Numbered from the stretch's first letter, positions 17,828 through 26,514 are shown. The stretch: DNA of 64,000 nucleotides from Gabonibacter massiliensis (GCA_001487125.1 LN913013.1:248001-312000), one strand, 5' to 3'. The notes: generated by a model from the letters alone, not told the origin. Numbers and translations: made by a program.

Positions 17828-18136
17828 ATGTATAAAGATTCAGTTTTTTTAGTATTTGAAGGAGATTTGATGGATCGTCGTACGATATGGGACAATGTAG
17901 CTATTTACCTTAAAGCATTATTACGGCTTGAAAGGCATCTAAAGATAGAAAATAACCGTTTTAAATGGGAAGTAAAGGAGGGAGCGGAATTAAGAATGAC
18001 GCAAAATATATTCGAATATGTTACGGATAGATGGGAAGAGTATAATGACCTCTTGGAGACGGGACGTTATGAGATCGAACGGGAAAAGATGAGTGATCCG
18101 TATTATGTGGTTCCAAAGAGTATTTACATAACGTGA
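17828..18136 (+). CDS. Probable lipoprotein, C-terminal part of a frameshifted gene
   Basis: The intact frame from the ATG at 17828 gives 102 residues (MYKDSVFLVFEGDLMDRRTI...). The same frame is open back to 17726 and encodes a hydrophobic stretch ending in a lipobox-like LFLNSC (Cys codon 17780-17782), but has no usual start codon. An ATG at 17722 (MKMYHFF...) is one frame off; removing one T from the T7 run at 17736-17742 would join them into MKMYHFLKCIFVAFLFLNSC, a good lipoprotein signal. So the gene is either frameshifted, phase-variable, or affected by a sequencing error. No family recognised. Confidence 0.6.
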   Translation: MYKDSVFLVFEGDLMDRRTIWDNVAIYLKALLRLERHLKIENNRFKWEVKEGAELRMTQNIFEYVTDRWEEYNDLLETGRYEIEREKMSDPYYVVPKSIYIT

Positions 18137-18163
18137 GAAAAAGCATATACTCCTTTCTTTAAG

Positions 18164-18204
18164 AAAGCCTCCCGGGAGTAGTGTTGGACTTCGGGAGGCT
18201 TTTG
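18164..18204. terminator. Terminator between convergent lipoprotein genes
   Basis: 11-bp stem (18164-18174 with 18192-18202) with GC-rich core CCTCCCG/CGGGAGG and four T residues on the plus-strand 3' side. Confidence 0.8.
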
Positions 18205-18214
18205 TCATTTTCGG

Positions 18215-18751
18215 TTATTTTTTTACCAGATTGTAAGAGGCATGAGCCTGTTGCGTCTGGGAAAGAGCATTTTGTAAATTCGGTTCCTGCGTCAATAGGA
18301 CTACGAACTGCAGAATACTCATGTATGATTTGTCGGTTAGATTTAGTTCGAAATGGGAGGTATAGAAGTCGACGGCGCCCTTGATCTCAAAGGTAACGGT
18401 GGGAGAGGCGGCAGCCGTAATCGTCAGTGTGTCTTTTTCGAATGTATAAGGCAATTTCATCGGGAGTTCCACGTCTCCGAAAGTGGCGACCAGCTTAACG
18501 GTATCATCGACGAATGTTATTTCGGAGCCCTGTTCGAAGAATGTATAATTGTTGAATACGGTTTCTAATTGCTCCTTGGTCATGGTAGCATTTTCGACCG
18601 GGGTAGCAATAGCCACGGCCTGATCTATATTCCAGCTGCCTTGGAGTAAATCCTTTCGTTCGTTTTTATCATCATCGCTACAAGCGGCTAACCATAAGGA
18701 TAGTACAATAACAGAACAGGTTAAAAACAGTAGTGTTTCAATCTTTTTCAT
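18215..18751 (-). CDS. Lipoprotein with lipocalin-like domain, function unknown
   Basis: 178 residues. Type II signal peptide with clear lipobox LAAC followed by acidic SDDDKNE, which in Bacteroidetes can act as a surface-export tag. The mature part begins LLQGSWNIDQ, then alternating strands (YTFFEQGSEITFVDDTVKLVATF..., YTFEKDTLTIT), resembling the small lipocalin-like/DUF4923-type domains of Bacteroidales. Function not known. Single gene, convergent with the frameshifted lipoprotein. Confidence 0.8.
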   Translation of the reverse strand: MKKIETLLFLTCSVIVLSLWLAACSDDDKNERKDLLQGSWNIDQAVAIATPVENATMTKEQLETVFNNYTFFEQGSEITFVDDTVKLVATFGDVELPMKLPYTFEKDTLTITAAASPTVTFEIKGAVDFYTSHFELNLTDKSYMSILQFVVLLTQEPNLQNALSQTQQAHASYNLVKK

Positions 18752-18988
18752 AATGTGAATTTTAAAATTAAACCTTGATTGACAGAGTAGTATACGAACG
18801 GGAGATAAAATGTTTGAAAAAAAGAGTATAATTAAATTGAAAATATATGAAATTGTATCGTTCTGATGCGTGTGTTCGTATCGGAAGGCGGTTTTTTACC
18901 GGAAAGAGTTTGCTAATATGAGATTCGATAATTTGTTTATTGGCAAAATTGATTGCTATTTTGCAAGAGAAAGTTAAAAGGCTGAGTT

Positions 18989-19540
18989 ATGGAAGAAGCA
19001 TATTGTTATCGGTATCCTCGTCCGGCAGTAACGACGGATTGTGTGGTTTTTGGATTTGACGGAGAAAAACTGAACGTATTGCTGATACGGCGGGGCAATG
19101 AACCCTTTAAAGGAGCCTGGGCTTTTCCCGGGGGATTTTTAAACATGGATGAAACGGCGGAGACCGGAGCTTTGCGTGAATTGGAGGAGGAGACGGGAAT
19201 GAAGGGGATTTTTGTAGAACAATTCCATACATTTTCCGCCGTGGAACGGGATCCGAGGGGAAGGACCGTCACCATTGCTTTTTATGCTTTGGTCGATCCA
19301 GAAGAATACAGGGTAGAGGGAAATGATGATGCGGCGGAGGCCCGTTGGTATCCGGTTGACGATATGCCGCTTCTGGCTTTCGATCATCGGCAAGTATTCG
19401 AAGAAGCGTGTAGGTCGTTGGCGTTGAAAATATATATGCAGATGCGGGGATTAGAGCAAAAAGACGACGGTTTGGCTCATTTTGAGCTGGACCGGATATT
19501 CGAGATACTTCCGCAAGAATATAGATTGTATTTAAAATAG
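18989..19540 (+). CDS. Nudix hydrolase, ADP-ribose pyrophosphatase-like
   Basis: 183 residues. N-terminal YRYPRPAVTTDCVVFGF is the start typical of the NrtR/ADP-ribose-pyrophosphatase Nudix group; Nudix box GFLNMDETAETGALRELEEETG is complete. No C-terminal winged-helix domain is evident, so it is more likely an enzyme than an NrtR repressor. The next gene, 6 bases downstream, is a macrodomain protein, which supports ADP-ribose or a derivative as substrate. Confidence 0.9.
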   Translation: MEEAYCYRYPRPAVTTDCVVFGFDGEKLNVLLIRRGNEPFKGAWAFPGGFLNMDETAETGALRELEEETGMKGIFVEQFHTFSAVERDPRGRTVTIAFYALVDPEEYRVEGNDDAAEARWYPVDDMPLLAFDHRQVFEEACRSLALKIYMQMRGLEQKDDGLAHFELDRIFEILPQEYRLYLK

Positions 19541-19546
19541 GAATTT

Positions 19547-20050
19547 ATGGAGCGATTGGAAATAGTTAAAGCCGATATCACGACTTTGAACGTGGATGCC
19601 ATCGTGAATGCGGCAAATCGTACCCTGTTAGGAGGGGGCGGGGTGGATGGTGCTATCCACCGGGCTGCCGGGAAAGAGTTACTCGAAGAGTGCCGGACGT
19701 TGGGCGGTTGTCCGACGGGAGAGGCGAAAATAACCGGAGGTTATCGTTTGAAAGCTCGTCATGTTATCCATACGGTAGGACCGATATACGCGGACGGAAA
19801 TCACGGGGAGCCGGAGTTGCTGGCAGCCTGTTACCGTAACAGTCTGAAGGTCGCCGAAGAGAACTGTTTGAAGACGATCGCATTCCCCTCTATCAGTACG
19901 GGGGCTTACGGTTATCCGATAGAACGGGCAGCCCCGATCGCTCTTCGGGAGATCCGGGCTTTTTTAAGTATGCACCCGGATTTTAAAAAAGTATACGTGG
20001 TTTGTTTTAGCCTTTCGGATTACGAACTTTACCGGAAGCTTTTGTCATAG
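19547..20050 (+). CDS. Macrodomain protein, O-acetyl-ADP-ribose deacetylase-like
   Basis: 167 residues, one complete macrodomain. Motifs: [48 protein letters not shown] and [10 protein letters not shown], then [18 protein letters not shown], the ADP-ribose-binding loops of the YmdB/MacroD type. Family activity: hydrolysis of O-acetyl-ADP-ribose or mono-ADP-ribosyl groups. Forms a two-gene unit with the Nudix gene: release of ADP-ribose by the macrodomain and its cleavage to AMP by the Nudix enzyme is a natural pair (inference). Confidence 0.95.
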   Translation: MERLEIVKADITTLNVDAIVNAANRTLLGGGGVDGAIHRAAGKELLEECRTLGGCPTGEAKITGGYRLKARHVIHTVGPIYADGNHGEPELLAACYRNSLKVAEENCLKTIAFPSISTGAYGYPIERAAPIALREIRAFLSMHPDFKKVYVVCFSLSDYELYRKLLS

Positions 20051-20217
20051 TTTGTTTCACCGGATGGAGAGTTGTATCCGGCAAGCGATAAGAATGAGGA
20101 ATCCGGATATGAGGTTAAATCTGTTGTATGATCTCTAAATTATATTGTTTAATATGACTTTTTCGTATGACGGGTGATTTTGTGGATAGAAAATGCCGGA
20201 AAATGGTTTTATTCCTG

Positions 20218-20225
20218 TAATTTTG
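20218..20225 (+). promoter_or_regulatory. -7 element upstream of mrp-like gene
   Basis: TAATTTTG matches TAnnTTTG, 31 bases before the start codon; no -33 partner at the usual spacing. The rest of 20051-20256 shows only a weak 6-bp stem at 20060-20081. Confidence 0.5.
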
Positions 20226-20256
20226 TAGAATACAATTTATATAAACTGATGATGAT

Positions 20257-21339
20257 ATGCAAGAAATAGTAAAAGGAATACGGGATGTATTAGCAGAGAT
20301 CAAATATCCCGGGACATCGAAAAATATCGTTGGTCTGGATATGGTACAAAATATGAAGGCGGATGGAGATCGGGTAAGTTTCCGGTTAGTATTTCAGAAA
20401 TCAAATGATCCGTTTATCAACGCTATAAAAAATAAATGCGAGCAGTTGCTGAAAGAGAAGTTAGGATATAATACCGTCGATATAGAGAGTGTTTTCATGC
20501 ATGATTTGGAAAAACCTCTCTCGTTGGAAAAGGTTAAACATATTATAGCCGTTTCGTCGGGCAAGGGAGGGGTCGGTAAATCGACCGTGGCTACCAACAT
20601 GGCCGTTGCTTTAGCTAAATTGGGATATAAGGTGGGTTTGGTGGATGCTGATATTTTCGGCCCTTCTGTTCCTAAAATGTTCGGGTGTGAGGAGGCTCGC
20701 CCCTATATGGTAGAGGTCGGGGGAAAAGAGTTGATAGAGCCGGTTGAGAAGTACGGGGTTAAGTTACTGTCTATCGGATTTTTTGTTGATCCCGATGCGG
20801 CGACGGTATGGCGAGGTCCGATGGCCTCCAATGCATTGAAACAGATGGTAGAAGAGGGGCATTGGGACGAGTTGGATTTCATGTTGATTGACCTTCCGCC
20901 GGGAACGAGCGATATCCATTTGACCTTGGTACAGACGGTGGCTTTAAGCGGTGCCATTGTAGTAAGTACTCCTCAACAAGTGGCATTGGCCGATGCCGTG
21001 AAAGGTATCAATATGTTCGAATCTCCCGGAATTGCTGTTCCCGTGTTAGGAATCGTGGAGAATATGTCTTGGTTTACTCCGGCGGAACTGCCAGATAATA
21101 AATATTATATTTTCGGAAAGGAAGGGGCTAAATTTTTGGCTGAAAAGAAGGGGTTGCGTTTGTTGGGACAAATACCTATCGTGATGAGTATCATGGAGGG
21201 TGGAGAGAGTGGTGTTCCGGTTGCGGCAGATGAAAATACGATTACCGGAGAGGCGTTTCTTGATTTGGCTCGTCAGGTGGTTGAGTCCGTGGAAGAGGTC
21301 AATCTTACGGCTAAAAGAGTCCGCGTTACGAAAGGATGA
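20257..21339 (+). CDS. Mrp/NBP35-family iron-sulfur cluster carrier ATPase
   Basis: 360 residues. N-terminal MIP18/DUF59-like domain (about 1-85), then a deviant Walker A P-loop in AVSSGKGGVGKSTVATNMAVALA, VDADIFGPSVPKMFG, and LIDLPPGTSDIHLTLVQT. It transfers Fe-S clusters to apoproteins. The CxxC that binds the bridging cluster in many homologues (after VENMS) is absent here (VENMSWFTPAELPDNKYY), a form I associate with Bacteroidetes; the residue ligands for the cluster are therefore unclear. Confidence 0.93.
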   Translation: MQEIVKGIRDVLAEIKYPGTSKNIVGLDMVQNMKADGDRVSFRLVFQKSNDPFINAIKNKCEQLLKEKLGYNTVDIESVFMHDLEKPLSLEKVKHIIAVSSGKGGVGKSTVATNMAVALAKLGYKVGLVDADIFGPSVPKMFGCEEARPYMVEVGGKELIEPVEKYGVKLLSIGFFVDPDAATVWRGPMASNALKQMVEEGHWDELDFMLIDLPPGTSDIHLTLVQTVALSGAIVVSTPQQVALADAVKGINMFESPGIAVPVLGIVENMSWFTPAELPDNKYYIFGKEGAKFLAEKKGLRLLGQIPIVMSIMEGGESGVPVAADENTITGEAFLDLARQVVESVEEVNLTAKRVRVTKG

Positions 21340-21392
21340 ATTTTATCCATAAGGGACATTCGAAATTTATTTGTAGGATGTCCCTTGTAAAA

Positions 21393-21821
21393 ATGAAAAA
21401 TATGCGTTGGATAATAAACGGGTTGGAGGATTTAAATCGGGTTGCTGCTGAATTTTTAGAGAGAGTAGGGGACCGTACGTTGTTTGCCTTATATGGTCCC
21501 ATGGGAGTAGGTAAAACGACTTTTGTAAAAGCTGTTGCCGCCTGTTTGGGAGTGGAAGATGATGTGACCTCGCCTACTTTTGCTATCGTGAATGAATATA
21601 TTACGGCGGATGAGAAACGGGTGTATCATTTCGATTTTTATCGGGTTAAAAATACGACAGAGGCAATGGATTTTGGCTATGAAGAGTATTTTTATAGTGG
21701 AAACCTTTGTTTTATCGAATGGCCGGAAATGATCGAGCCGCTTTTACCTGAAGATGCGGTAATTTGTCGTTTTTCGGAGTTGCCGGACGGACGCCGGGAA
21801 TTGGCTGTAGAAGGAATGTAA
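21393..21821 (+). CDS. tsaE: tRNA threonylcarbamoyladenosine biosynthesis ATPase TsaE
   Basis: 142 residues from MKNMRWIING. The frame extends to an ATG at 21336 that overlaps the mrp stop, but a 9-bp stem (21351-21359 with 21378-21386) lies between and the family length (~140) favours 21393. Walker A GPMGVGKTTFVKA, switch-like TSPTFAIVNEY, and VYHFDFYRV, FIEWPE are all TsaE signatures. It works with TsaB, TsaC and TsaD to make t6A in tRNA. 19 bases before the alanine dehydrogenase gene. Confidence 0.92.
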   Translation: MKNMRWIINGLEDLNRVAAEFLERVGDRTLFALYGPMGVGKTTFVKAVAACLGVEDDVTSPTFAIVNEYITADEKRVYHFDFYRVKNTTEAMDFGYEEYFYSGNLCFIEWPEMIEPLLPEDAVICRFSELPDGRRELAVEGM

Positions 21822-21840
21822 TAAACAAATATAACGTACT

Positions 21841-23061
21841 ATGGATAACTCTGGTAAATTGTCCGGGGCCACGATTGATAGGGAGTGGTTCGTATTTCAG
21901 GAAAAAGAGGTGTTTCAGGAGTGGAAGCGGCAGAAATTTGCGATAGGCCTGCCTAATGAAACGGATCGGGATGAAAATCGGATTTGTTTGACTCCGGAGT
22001 CTGCCGGGATACTGATAGATGCGGGTCATGCGGTTATCGTGCAAAGAGGGGCGGGTTTTCAGGCAAATTATACGGATCGGGAGTATGCGGATGTGGGGGC
22101 TCGTGTTGTCGAGACGCCGGAAGAAGTATATGTTGCCGATATCATTATGAAATCAACACCTGTAAGTCCGAAAGATGCTGAATATATGCGGGAGCGTCAG
22201 GTCATTATGTCTCCCTTGAAGCTCTTTGAACTGCGGAGAGATGCGATCATTGAGATGATGCATAAGAAAGTGACGGCCATCGGCTTCGATATTCTGAAAG
22301 ACGAGGACGGATTTTATCCGGTGGTACGTATCATGAGCGAAATTTGTGGTGGTGCGGCGATCCTGATTGCCAGCGAATATCTGAGTAATTCCCGGAACGG
22401 AAAAGGAATTTTTTTAGGCGGAATTACCGGAATCACACCTACGGAAATTGTTATTTTAGGGGCGGGTACCTTAGGTGAATATGCAGCTCGTACGGCTTTG
22501 TCATTAGGTGCTGTCGTGAAAGTTTTCGACCATTCGTTGGAACGGTTGCGTCGGTTAAACGCCTGTTTGGGACAACGGGTATTTACTTCCGTTTTCCATA
22601 AACCCGTGTTGGATAGAGCTTTGTTGTCCGCGGATGTTGTCATCGGAGCTTTGCGTTATTTTGATGACGATCAAGGTGTTTCTGTTACCGAGGAGCAGGT
22701 GAAACTGATGAAACGGGGAGCCGTTATTGTGGATATGTCTATTGATCACGGGGGGTGTTTCGAAACTTCCGGGCCGACGACACACGAAAAACCGGTTTAC
22801 GTGTATAACGGAGTCATTCATTATTGTGTTCCCAACGTGGCTTCACGGGTAGCCCGGACAGCGTCTATCGCTTATAGTAATATATTTACTCCTTTGATGG
22901 AAAAGATCTCTTGTAACGGAGGTTTTCGCAATGCAATAAAAACGGATGCGGGGCTCCGGCACGGCGTATATATATATAATGGCCTGTTGACGCGTAAAAT
23001 CATTGCCGATAAATTCGGCTTAATATCAAGAGATATTGATTTGTTATTGGCTGCTTTTTGA
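21841..23061 (+). CDS. ald: Alanine dehydrogenase
   Basis: 406 residues, of the Ald/transhydrogenase alpha family. An N-terminal extension of about 35 residues precedes the family start FAIGLPNETDRDENRICLTPESAG; then MKSTPVSPKDAEYMRE (substrate side) and the NAD-binding fold VILGAGTLGEYAARTALSLGA. DMSIDHGGCFETSGPTTHEKPVY is the conserved C-terminal motif. Catalyses reversible oxidative deamination of L-alanine to pyruvate. The extension and the NETDRDENR variant set it slightly apart from the Bacillus-type enzyme but the family call is firm. Confidence 0.9.
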   Translation: MDNSGKLSGATIDREWFVFQEKEVFQEWKRQKFAIGLPNETDRDENRICLTPESAGILIDAGHAVIVQRGAGFQANYTDREYADVGARVVETPEEVYVADIIMKSTPVSPKDAEYMRERQVIMSPLKLFELRRDAIIEMMHKKVTAIGFDILKDEDGFYPVVRIMSEICGGAAILIASEYLSNSRNGKGIFLGGITGITPTEIVILGAGTLGEYAARTALSLGAVVKVFDHSLERLRRLNACLGQRVFTSVFHKPVLDRALLSADVVIGALRYFDDDQGVSVTEEQVKLMKRGAVIVDMSIDHGGCFETSGPTTHEKPVYVYNGVIHYCVPNVASRVARTASIAYSNIFTPLMEKISCNGGFRNAIKTDAGLRHGVYIYNGLLTRKIIADKFGLISRDIDLLLAAF

Positions 23062-23216
23062 TTTCTATCTTTTTTGAGATGATACAAATATTTACACACC
23101 GAAAAACACTCCATTTGCAGAAAAGGGGTTAGATGTATCATATCCGGGTGTTCCGGTTTACCAAGGTCGAGAAAAACTACCGTCGATTGTCGGTAACCGA
23201 ATATTGATTTGCAAGA

Positions 23217-23251
23217 AATAGGACGGACGTATACAAATCCGCCCTATTTTT
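23217..23251. terminator. Terminator of ald, convergent with gmhB
   Basis: Stem 23217-23227 with 23238-23249 with one mismatch (AAATAGG plus CGGA arms) followed on the plus strand by five T residues; it lies 5 bases from the gmhB stop codon. Confidence 0.75.
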
Positions 23252-23256
23252 AAATT

Positions 23257-23745
23257 TTAACCTAAGATTGCATCTACGACGGGTGTGATGTCGCTATTTT
23301 TAGGTATCTTAATTCCCCGGATTCCGGCAGCCTCGGCAGCTTCGATATCCCTTGTTCCGTCCCCGATCAAATACGAGGCCGATTTGTCGATATCAAATTC
23401 TTCTATGGCCTTTTCAATCATATAAGGCGAAGGTTTCCGGCATTTGCATATCGAAACGCTGTCGTGGTGGGGGCAGTAATAGATTTTATCAATGCGGGCT
23501 CCTGCTTTTGCCAGTTCCGAGCACATGTATTCGTGGAGTAGCTCTACCTCTCTCTCCGAGTATTCTCCTTTGGCCACTCCTCCCTGGTTAGTTACTACAA
23601 TGATTAAATAGCCTGCCTCGTTCAGGCGTCTGATTCCTTTTACCACTCCCGGGTTAAAGATAAAATCTTCTTTTTTGTATATATAATAATGGCCTTCATC
23701 CGAGTTAATGGTTCCATCCCGATCTAAAAATACGGCTTTATTCAT
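23257..23745 (-). CDS. gmhB: D-glycero-beta-D-manno-heptose-1,7-bisphosphate 7-phosphatase-type HAD phosphatase
   Basis: 162 residues, HAD class IIIA. Motif I FLDRDGTIN (nucleophile and acid/base Asp), motif II VVTNQGGVAKG, the zinc-loop cysteines and histidine in YYCPHHDSVSICKCRKP, and motif III/IV YLIGDGTRDIEAAEAAG. GmhB makes ADP-heptose precursors for LPS core. No other heptose genes are adjacent, so an exact substrate (heptose-bisphosphate alpha versus beta) is not settled. Confidence 0.88.
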   Translation of the reverse strand: MNKAVFLDRDGTINSDEGHYYIYKKEDFIFNPGVVKGIRRLNEAGYLIIVVTNQGGVAKGEYSEREVELLHEYMCSELAKAGARIDKIYYCPHHDSVSICKCRKPSPYMIEKAIEEFDIDKSASYLIGDGTRDIEAAEAAGIRGIKIPKNSDITPVVDAILG

Positions 23746-23763
23746 GTTCTCTGAAATTAATGA

Positions 23764-24774
23764 TCAATGCATAATTTTGAAAATCAGCTCTTTCAATAGT
23801 TCCCCATCTGAAATATTACTGTTCCCAACCCCTTTGGACTTCATGTCGTATTCCCGTAACCACGAAATGATGTTAGCGCATTTCATGGCGTTGTATTTTT
23901 TACTTCCCTCCGTGTAATCTTTCATAAAATAAGGATTGATACCGAGCAATCGAGCCATTTCCTGCTGGTTCGGGGTCGTTTTTTTCTGATAATGAAAGGT
24001 CAATAGATCCCTGAAGTATTTAAACAGTGTTGCTATGGTTAATACCAACGGATTGTTTTTGGGATTTGCCTCAAAATAATTGATAATACGATTCGCTTTT
24101 AAATGATCTTGCAGGATAATGGCATTGATCAGTTCAAAGGTATTGTATTCTTTACTGATCCCCGTATGTTCTTCCACCAGATTCTCTTTGATTTCTCCCC
24201 CTCCGGGCAGTAGCAGCATGAGTTTATCCAATTCGTTGGCGACTTTACTCAGGTCGTTCCCCAGGCTTTCGGCTAAAATTCCTGCTGCCTTCATGGTAAT
24301 CATACATTTTTTTTCTTTACAGTAATTGATGATCCAATCCGGTATTTTGTTCTCGTATAGCCTGGCGGATTCGAAATAGACGCAATTTTTAGTATTTCCC
24401 AATTTCTTAAAAACTCCTTTTCGCTTATCCGGTTTTTTATTCTTGTATAAGAATACAAGTACGGTCGTTGCCTGAAAATGATCGATGTAAGGGAGGAGAT
24501 TGTCAAAGTCCCGTATGTTTTGGGCTTCTTTTACGATGACAACCTGATGCGGCGACATCATGGGAAATCGCCTTGCGGTATCGGTGACCGTGGTCATCGA
24601 GACGTCATTTCCATAAAAAATGACTTGGTTGAATGCTTTCTCTTCTTCCGAAAGAACATGTTCTTCAACCCATTCGCTAATTTTATCCAAATAATAGGGT
24701 TCCTCGCCGCTTAAAAAATAGATTGGAGCGTAATTCCCTTTTTTCAAATCCGCTATGATGTCTTCGTATTTCAT
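23764..24774 (-). CDS. holA: DNA polymerase III delta subunit
   Basis: 336 residues. Clamp-loader subunit that opens the sliding clamp. N-terminal PIYFLSGEEPYYLDKISEWV and VVIVKEAQNIRDFDNLLPYI match HolA, and the C-terminal helical collar (LINAIILQDHLKANRIINYF, MARLLGINPYFMKDYTEGSK) is typical. It starts 18 bases upstream of gmhB on the same strand and is probably co-transcribed with it. Confidence 0.93.
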   Translation of the reverse strand: MKYEDIIADLKKGNYAPIYFLSGEEPYYLDKISEWVEEHVLSEEEKAFNQVIFYGNDVSMTTVTDTARRFPMMSPHQVVIVKEAQNIRDFDNLLPYIDHFQATTVLVFLYKNKKPDKRKGVFKKLGNTKNCVYFESARLYENKIPDWIINYCKEKKCMITMKAAGILAESLGNDLSKVANELDKLMLLLPGGGEIKENLVEEHTGISKEYNTFELINAIILQDHLKANRIINYFEANPKNNPLVLTIATLFKYFRDLLTFHYQKKTTPNQQEMARLLGINPYFMKDYTEGSKKYNAMKCANIISWLREYDMKSKGVGNSNISDGELLKELIFKIMH

Positions 24775-24877
24775 ATTACAAAAGTAGTAATTTTTGGAAT
24801 GAGGAGTCTATCTTTAAAAACTAAAAATAGGAGAGTAGGGATTGTTATTTTTATGATGTAAATATCAAGGGGTGCTT

Positions 24878-25462
24878 TTATTGATAGAGATCCTTTTCTA
24901 TGCTCCTTACAATCTCTTCGATCTCCCGGTCTCTGCCGTTGGGCTCGTAATCCGCCTTCAGATTATGGCCGAACAGTAAAGCGATGGATTGCCAGAAATA
25001 AGCGTTTACACTACCTCTGTACTCTTTTATATGGTGGAATGAGGTATTTTGAGTTTCCCGATAGATTAAACGTATCAGTATTCGACCTTGCGTGACGGTA
25101 AGTTTCATCAAGGGCTGTTTAAAGGTTTTCATTAACTGTTTGTACTCTTCTTTTACTACTCTTTTTTTCTCTTTTTCGGAGTGGATGGTTTTTAGTTTTT
25201 GTTCTATTTTATTGATTTTCAGAGCAGCTATCTTGGCGTACGGAAGTGCTTTTCGTACGTTATGAACCATACGATTGTATTTTTGATGTTGCCTTTCGTA
25301 GTAATTGTGGTTTCTTTTTCTGACCTTTACGAGAACCTCGGGCAGTTGCACGTGGGGGAGTGTGTCGTTTTGGATGACGATAACAGGTAATACCTTGCTT
25401 TGTCCGGAAGTAAGGCTGTTCATAAATAAAGATAGCAGCAATATGAAGAATATTTTGTACAT
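24878..25462 (-). CDS. DUF4294 family exported protein
   Basis: 194 residues from MYKIFFILLLSLFMNSLTSG (start 25462; the longer frame to 25486 would begin on the transcription start predicted from 25494-25501). Signal peptide, then LPVIVIQNDTLPHVQLPEVLV and a basic helical domain with NRMVHNVRKALPYAKIAALKI, the DUF4294 signature of Bacteroidetes. Function unknown; likely periplasmic. Confidence 0.85.
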   Translation of the reverse strand: MYKIFFILLLSLFMNSLTSGQSKVLPVIVIQNDTLPHVQLPEVLVKVRKRNHNYYERQHQKYNRMVHNVRKALPYAKIAALKINKIEQKLKTIHSEKEKKRVVKEEYKQLMKTFKQPLMKLTVTQGRILIRLIYRETQNTSFHHIKEYRGSVNAYFWQSIALLFGHNLKADYEPNGRDREIEEIVRSIEKDLYQ

Positions 25463-25493
25463 TGTATTATCTTTGCATAGATACATAGGTATA

Positions 25494-25514
25494 CAAATTT
25501 AATGGTTATATTTG
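25494..25514. promoter_or_regulatory. Back-to-back -7 elements for DUF4294 gene and yqgE-like gene
   Basis: CAAATTTA at 25494-25501 reads TAAATTTG on the minus strand (for DUF4294), and TATATTTG at 25507-25514 reads toward the YqgE gene. The two -7 boxes are only 5 bases apart, so the two promoters overlap and RNA polymerase could occupy only one at a time. Confidence 0.6.
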
Positions 25515-25533
25515 ATTAATTAAAGCGAATATC

Positions 25534-26124
25534 GTGGAAGAACAATTTCAAGATCTGTTTAGGATACGACACAATAGTGATCGGGTGGAGATCGGAAAGG
25601 TTTTAATTGCAGAGCCTTTTTTGCAGGGAAACTATTTTAATCGTTCCGTGGTCTATATCGTTGAACACGATGAAACGGGAAGCGTGGGCTTTGTGTTGAA
25701 TAAGCCGTTACCGTATACCACTTCCCAATTGGTAAAAGGTTTGGAAGGGATTGAGTTACCGGTGTACTTAGGTGGACCCGTGGAGCGAAATCAATTGTAT
25801 TATATTCACCGGAAAAGCGGTTTGTCCGGAGCTTTGATGATAAGAGAGGGAGTCTATTGGGGAGGAAATTTTCGGCTGCTCACCGAGTGGTTGAAATCGG
25901 GGAAAATGACGTCGGGTGACGTGCGTTTTTTTGCCGGTTATAGCGGCTGGAACGGAAAACAACTGCAAGGGGAGTTGGAAGAAAACTCCTGGATGGTCGG
26001 GGACATAGAAACGGAGATTTTGTTTCAGTTGCCGAACCCTCAATTGTGGGAACAATCCATGGGAAGTTTGGGAGGGAGGTATAAGATTTGGGCTAATTTT
26101 CCGGAAGATCCTATTATGAACTGA
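25534..26124 (+). CDS. YqgE/AlgH family protein
   Basis: 196 residues, GTG start (13 bases after the predicted transcription start). Signatures of DUF179: KVLIAEPFLQGNYFNRSVVYIVEHDETGSVGFVLNKPL, LGGPVERNQLYYIH and FAGYSGWNGKQLQGELEENSWMV. Cytoplasmic, conserved across bacteria, molecular role undefined. Followed within 55 bases by the RNase P RNA. Confidence 0.92.
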   Translation: MEEQFQDLFRIRHNSDRVEIGKVLIAEPFLQGNYFNRSVVYIVEHDETGSVGFVLNKPLPYTTSQLVKGLEGIELPVYLGGPVERNQLYYIHRKSGLSGALMIREGVYWGGNFRLLTEWLKSGKMTSGDVRFFAGYSGWNGKQLQGELEENSWMVGDIETEILFQLPNPQLWEQSMGSLGGRYKIWANFPEDPIMN

Positions 26125-26175
26125 ACGTCGGGTGATAGAGCGAAATCGTCCGATGAATAAATAGAAAATGATAAA

Positions 26176-26514
26176 AGCAGGCCGTTCTATCGCTGTCCTG
26201 AAAAGGAGAGAGGAAAGTCCGGGCAACATAGGGCATCGTGCTTCCTAACGGGAAGATATCCGAAAGGATATAGTAATGTAACAGAAAAAAACCGTTCCCT
26301 CCGTGGAATAAGGGTGAAAAGGCGGGGTAAGAGCCCACCGGTATTCCGGGTAACCGGAGTAGCCGTACATCTCACGAGTTGCAAGACCATGTACACTAAC
26401 GCTTAGGCCGGCCCGGCTGATGTTAGGGGGTAGGTCGCTTGAGCTGTGGAGAGATCTGCAGACTAGATAAATGATAGAAACCGCAAGGTACGGAACCCGG
26501 CTTACAGGCCTGCT
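26176..26514 (+). ncRNA. rnpB: RNase P RNA (M1-type, class A)
   Basis: The catalytic RNA that matures tRNA 5' ends. P1 arms AGCAGGCC (26176-26183) and GGCCTGCT (26507-26514) pair perfectly. Conserved core GAGGAAAGTCC at 26210-26220, ACAGAA at 26281-26286, and the 3' core TAGATAAATGATAGAA near 26464-26479 are in the right order and spacing. The P1 3' arm runs into a T7 tract (26514-26520), so the molecule carries its own terminator. No TAnnTTTG promoter was found immediately upstream. Confidence 0.97.
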
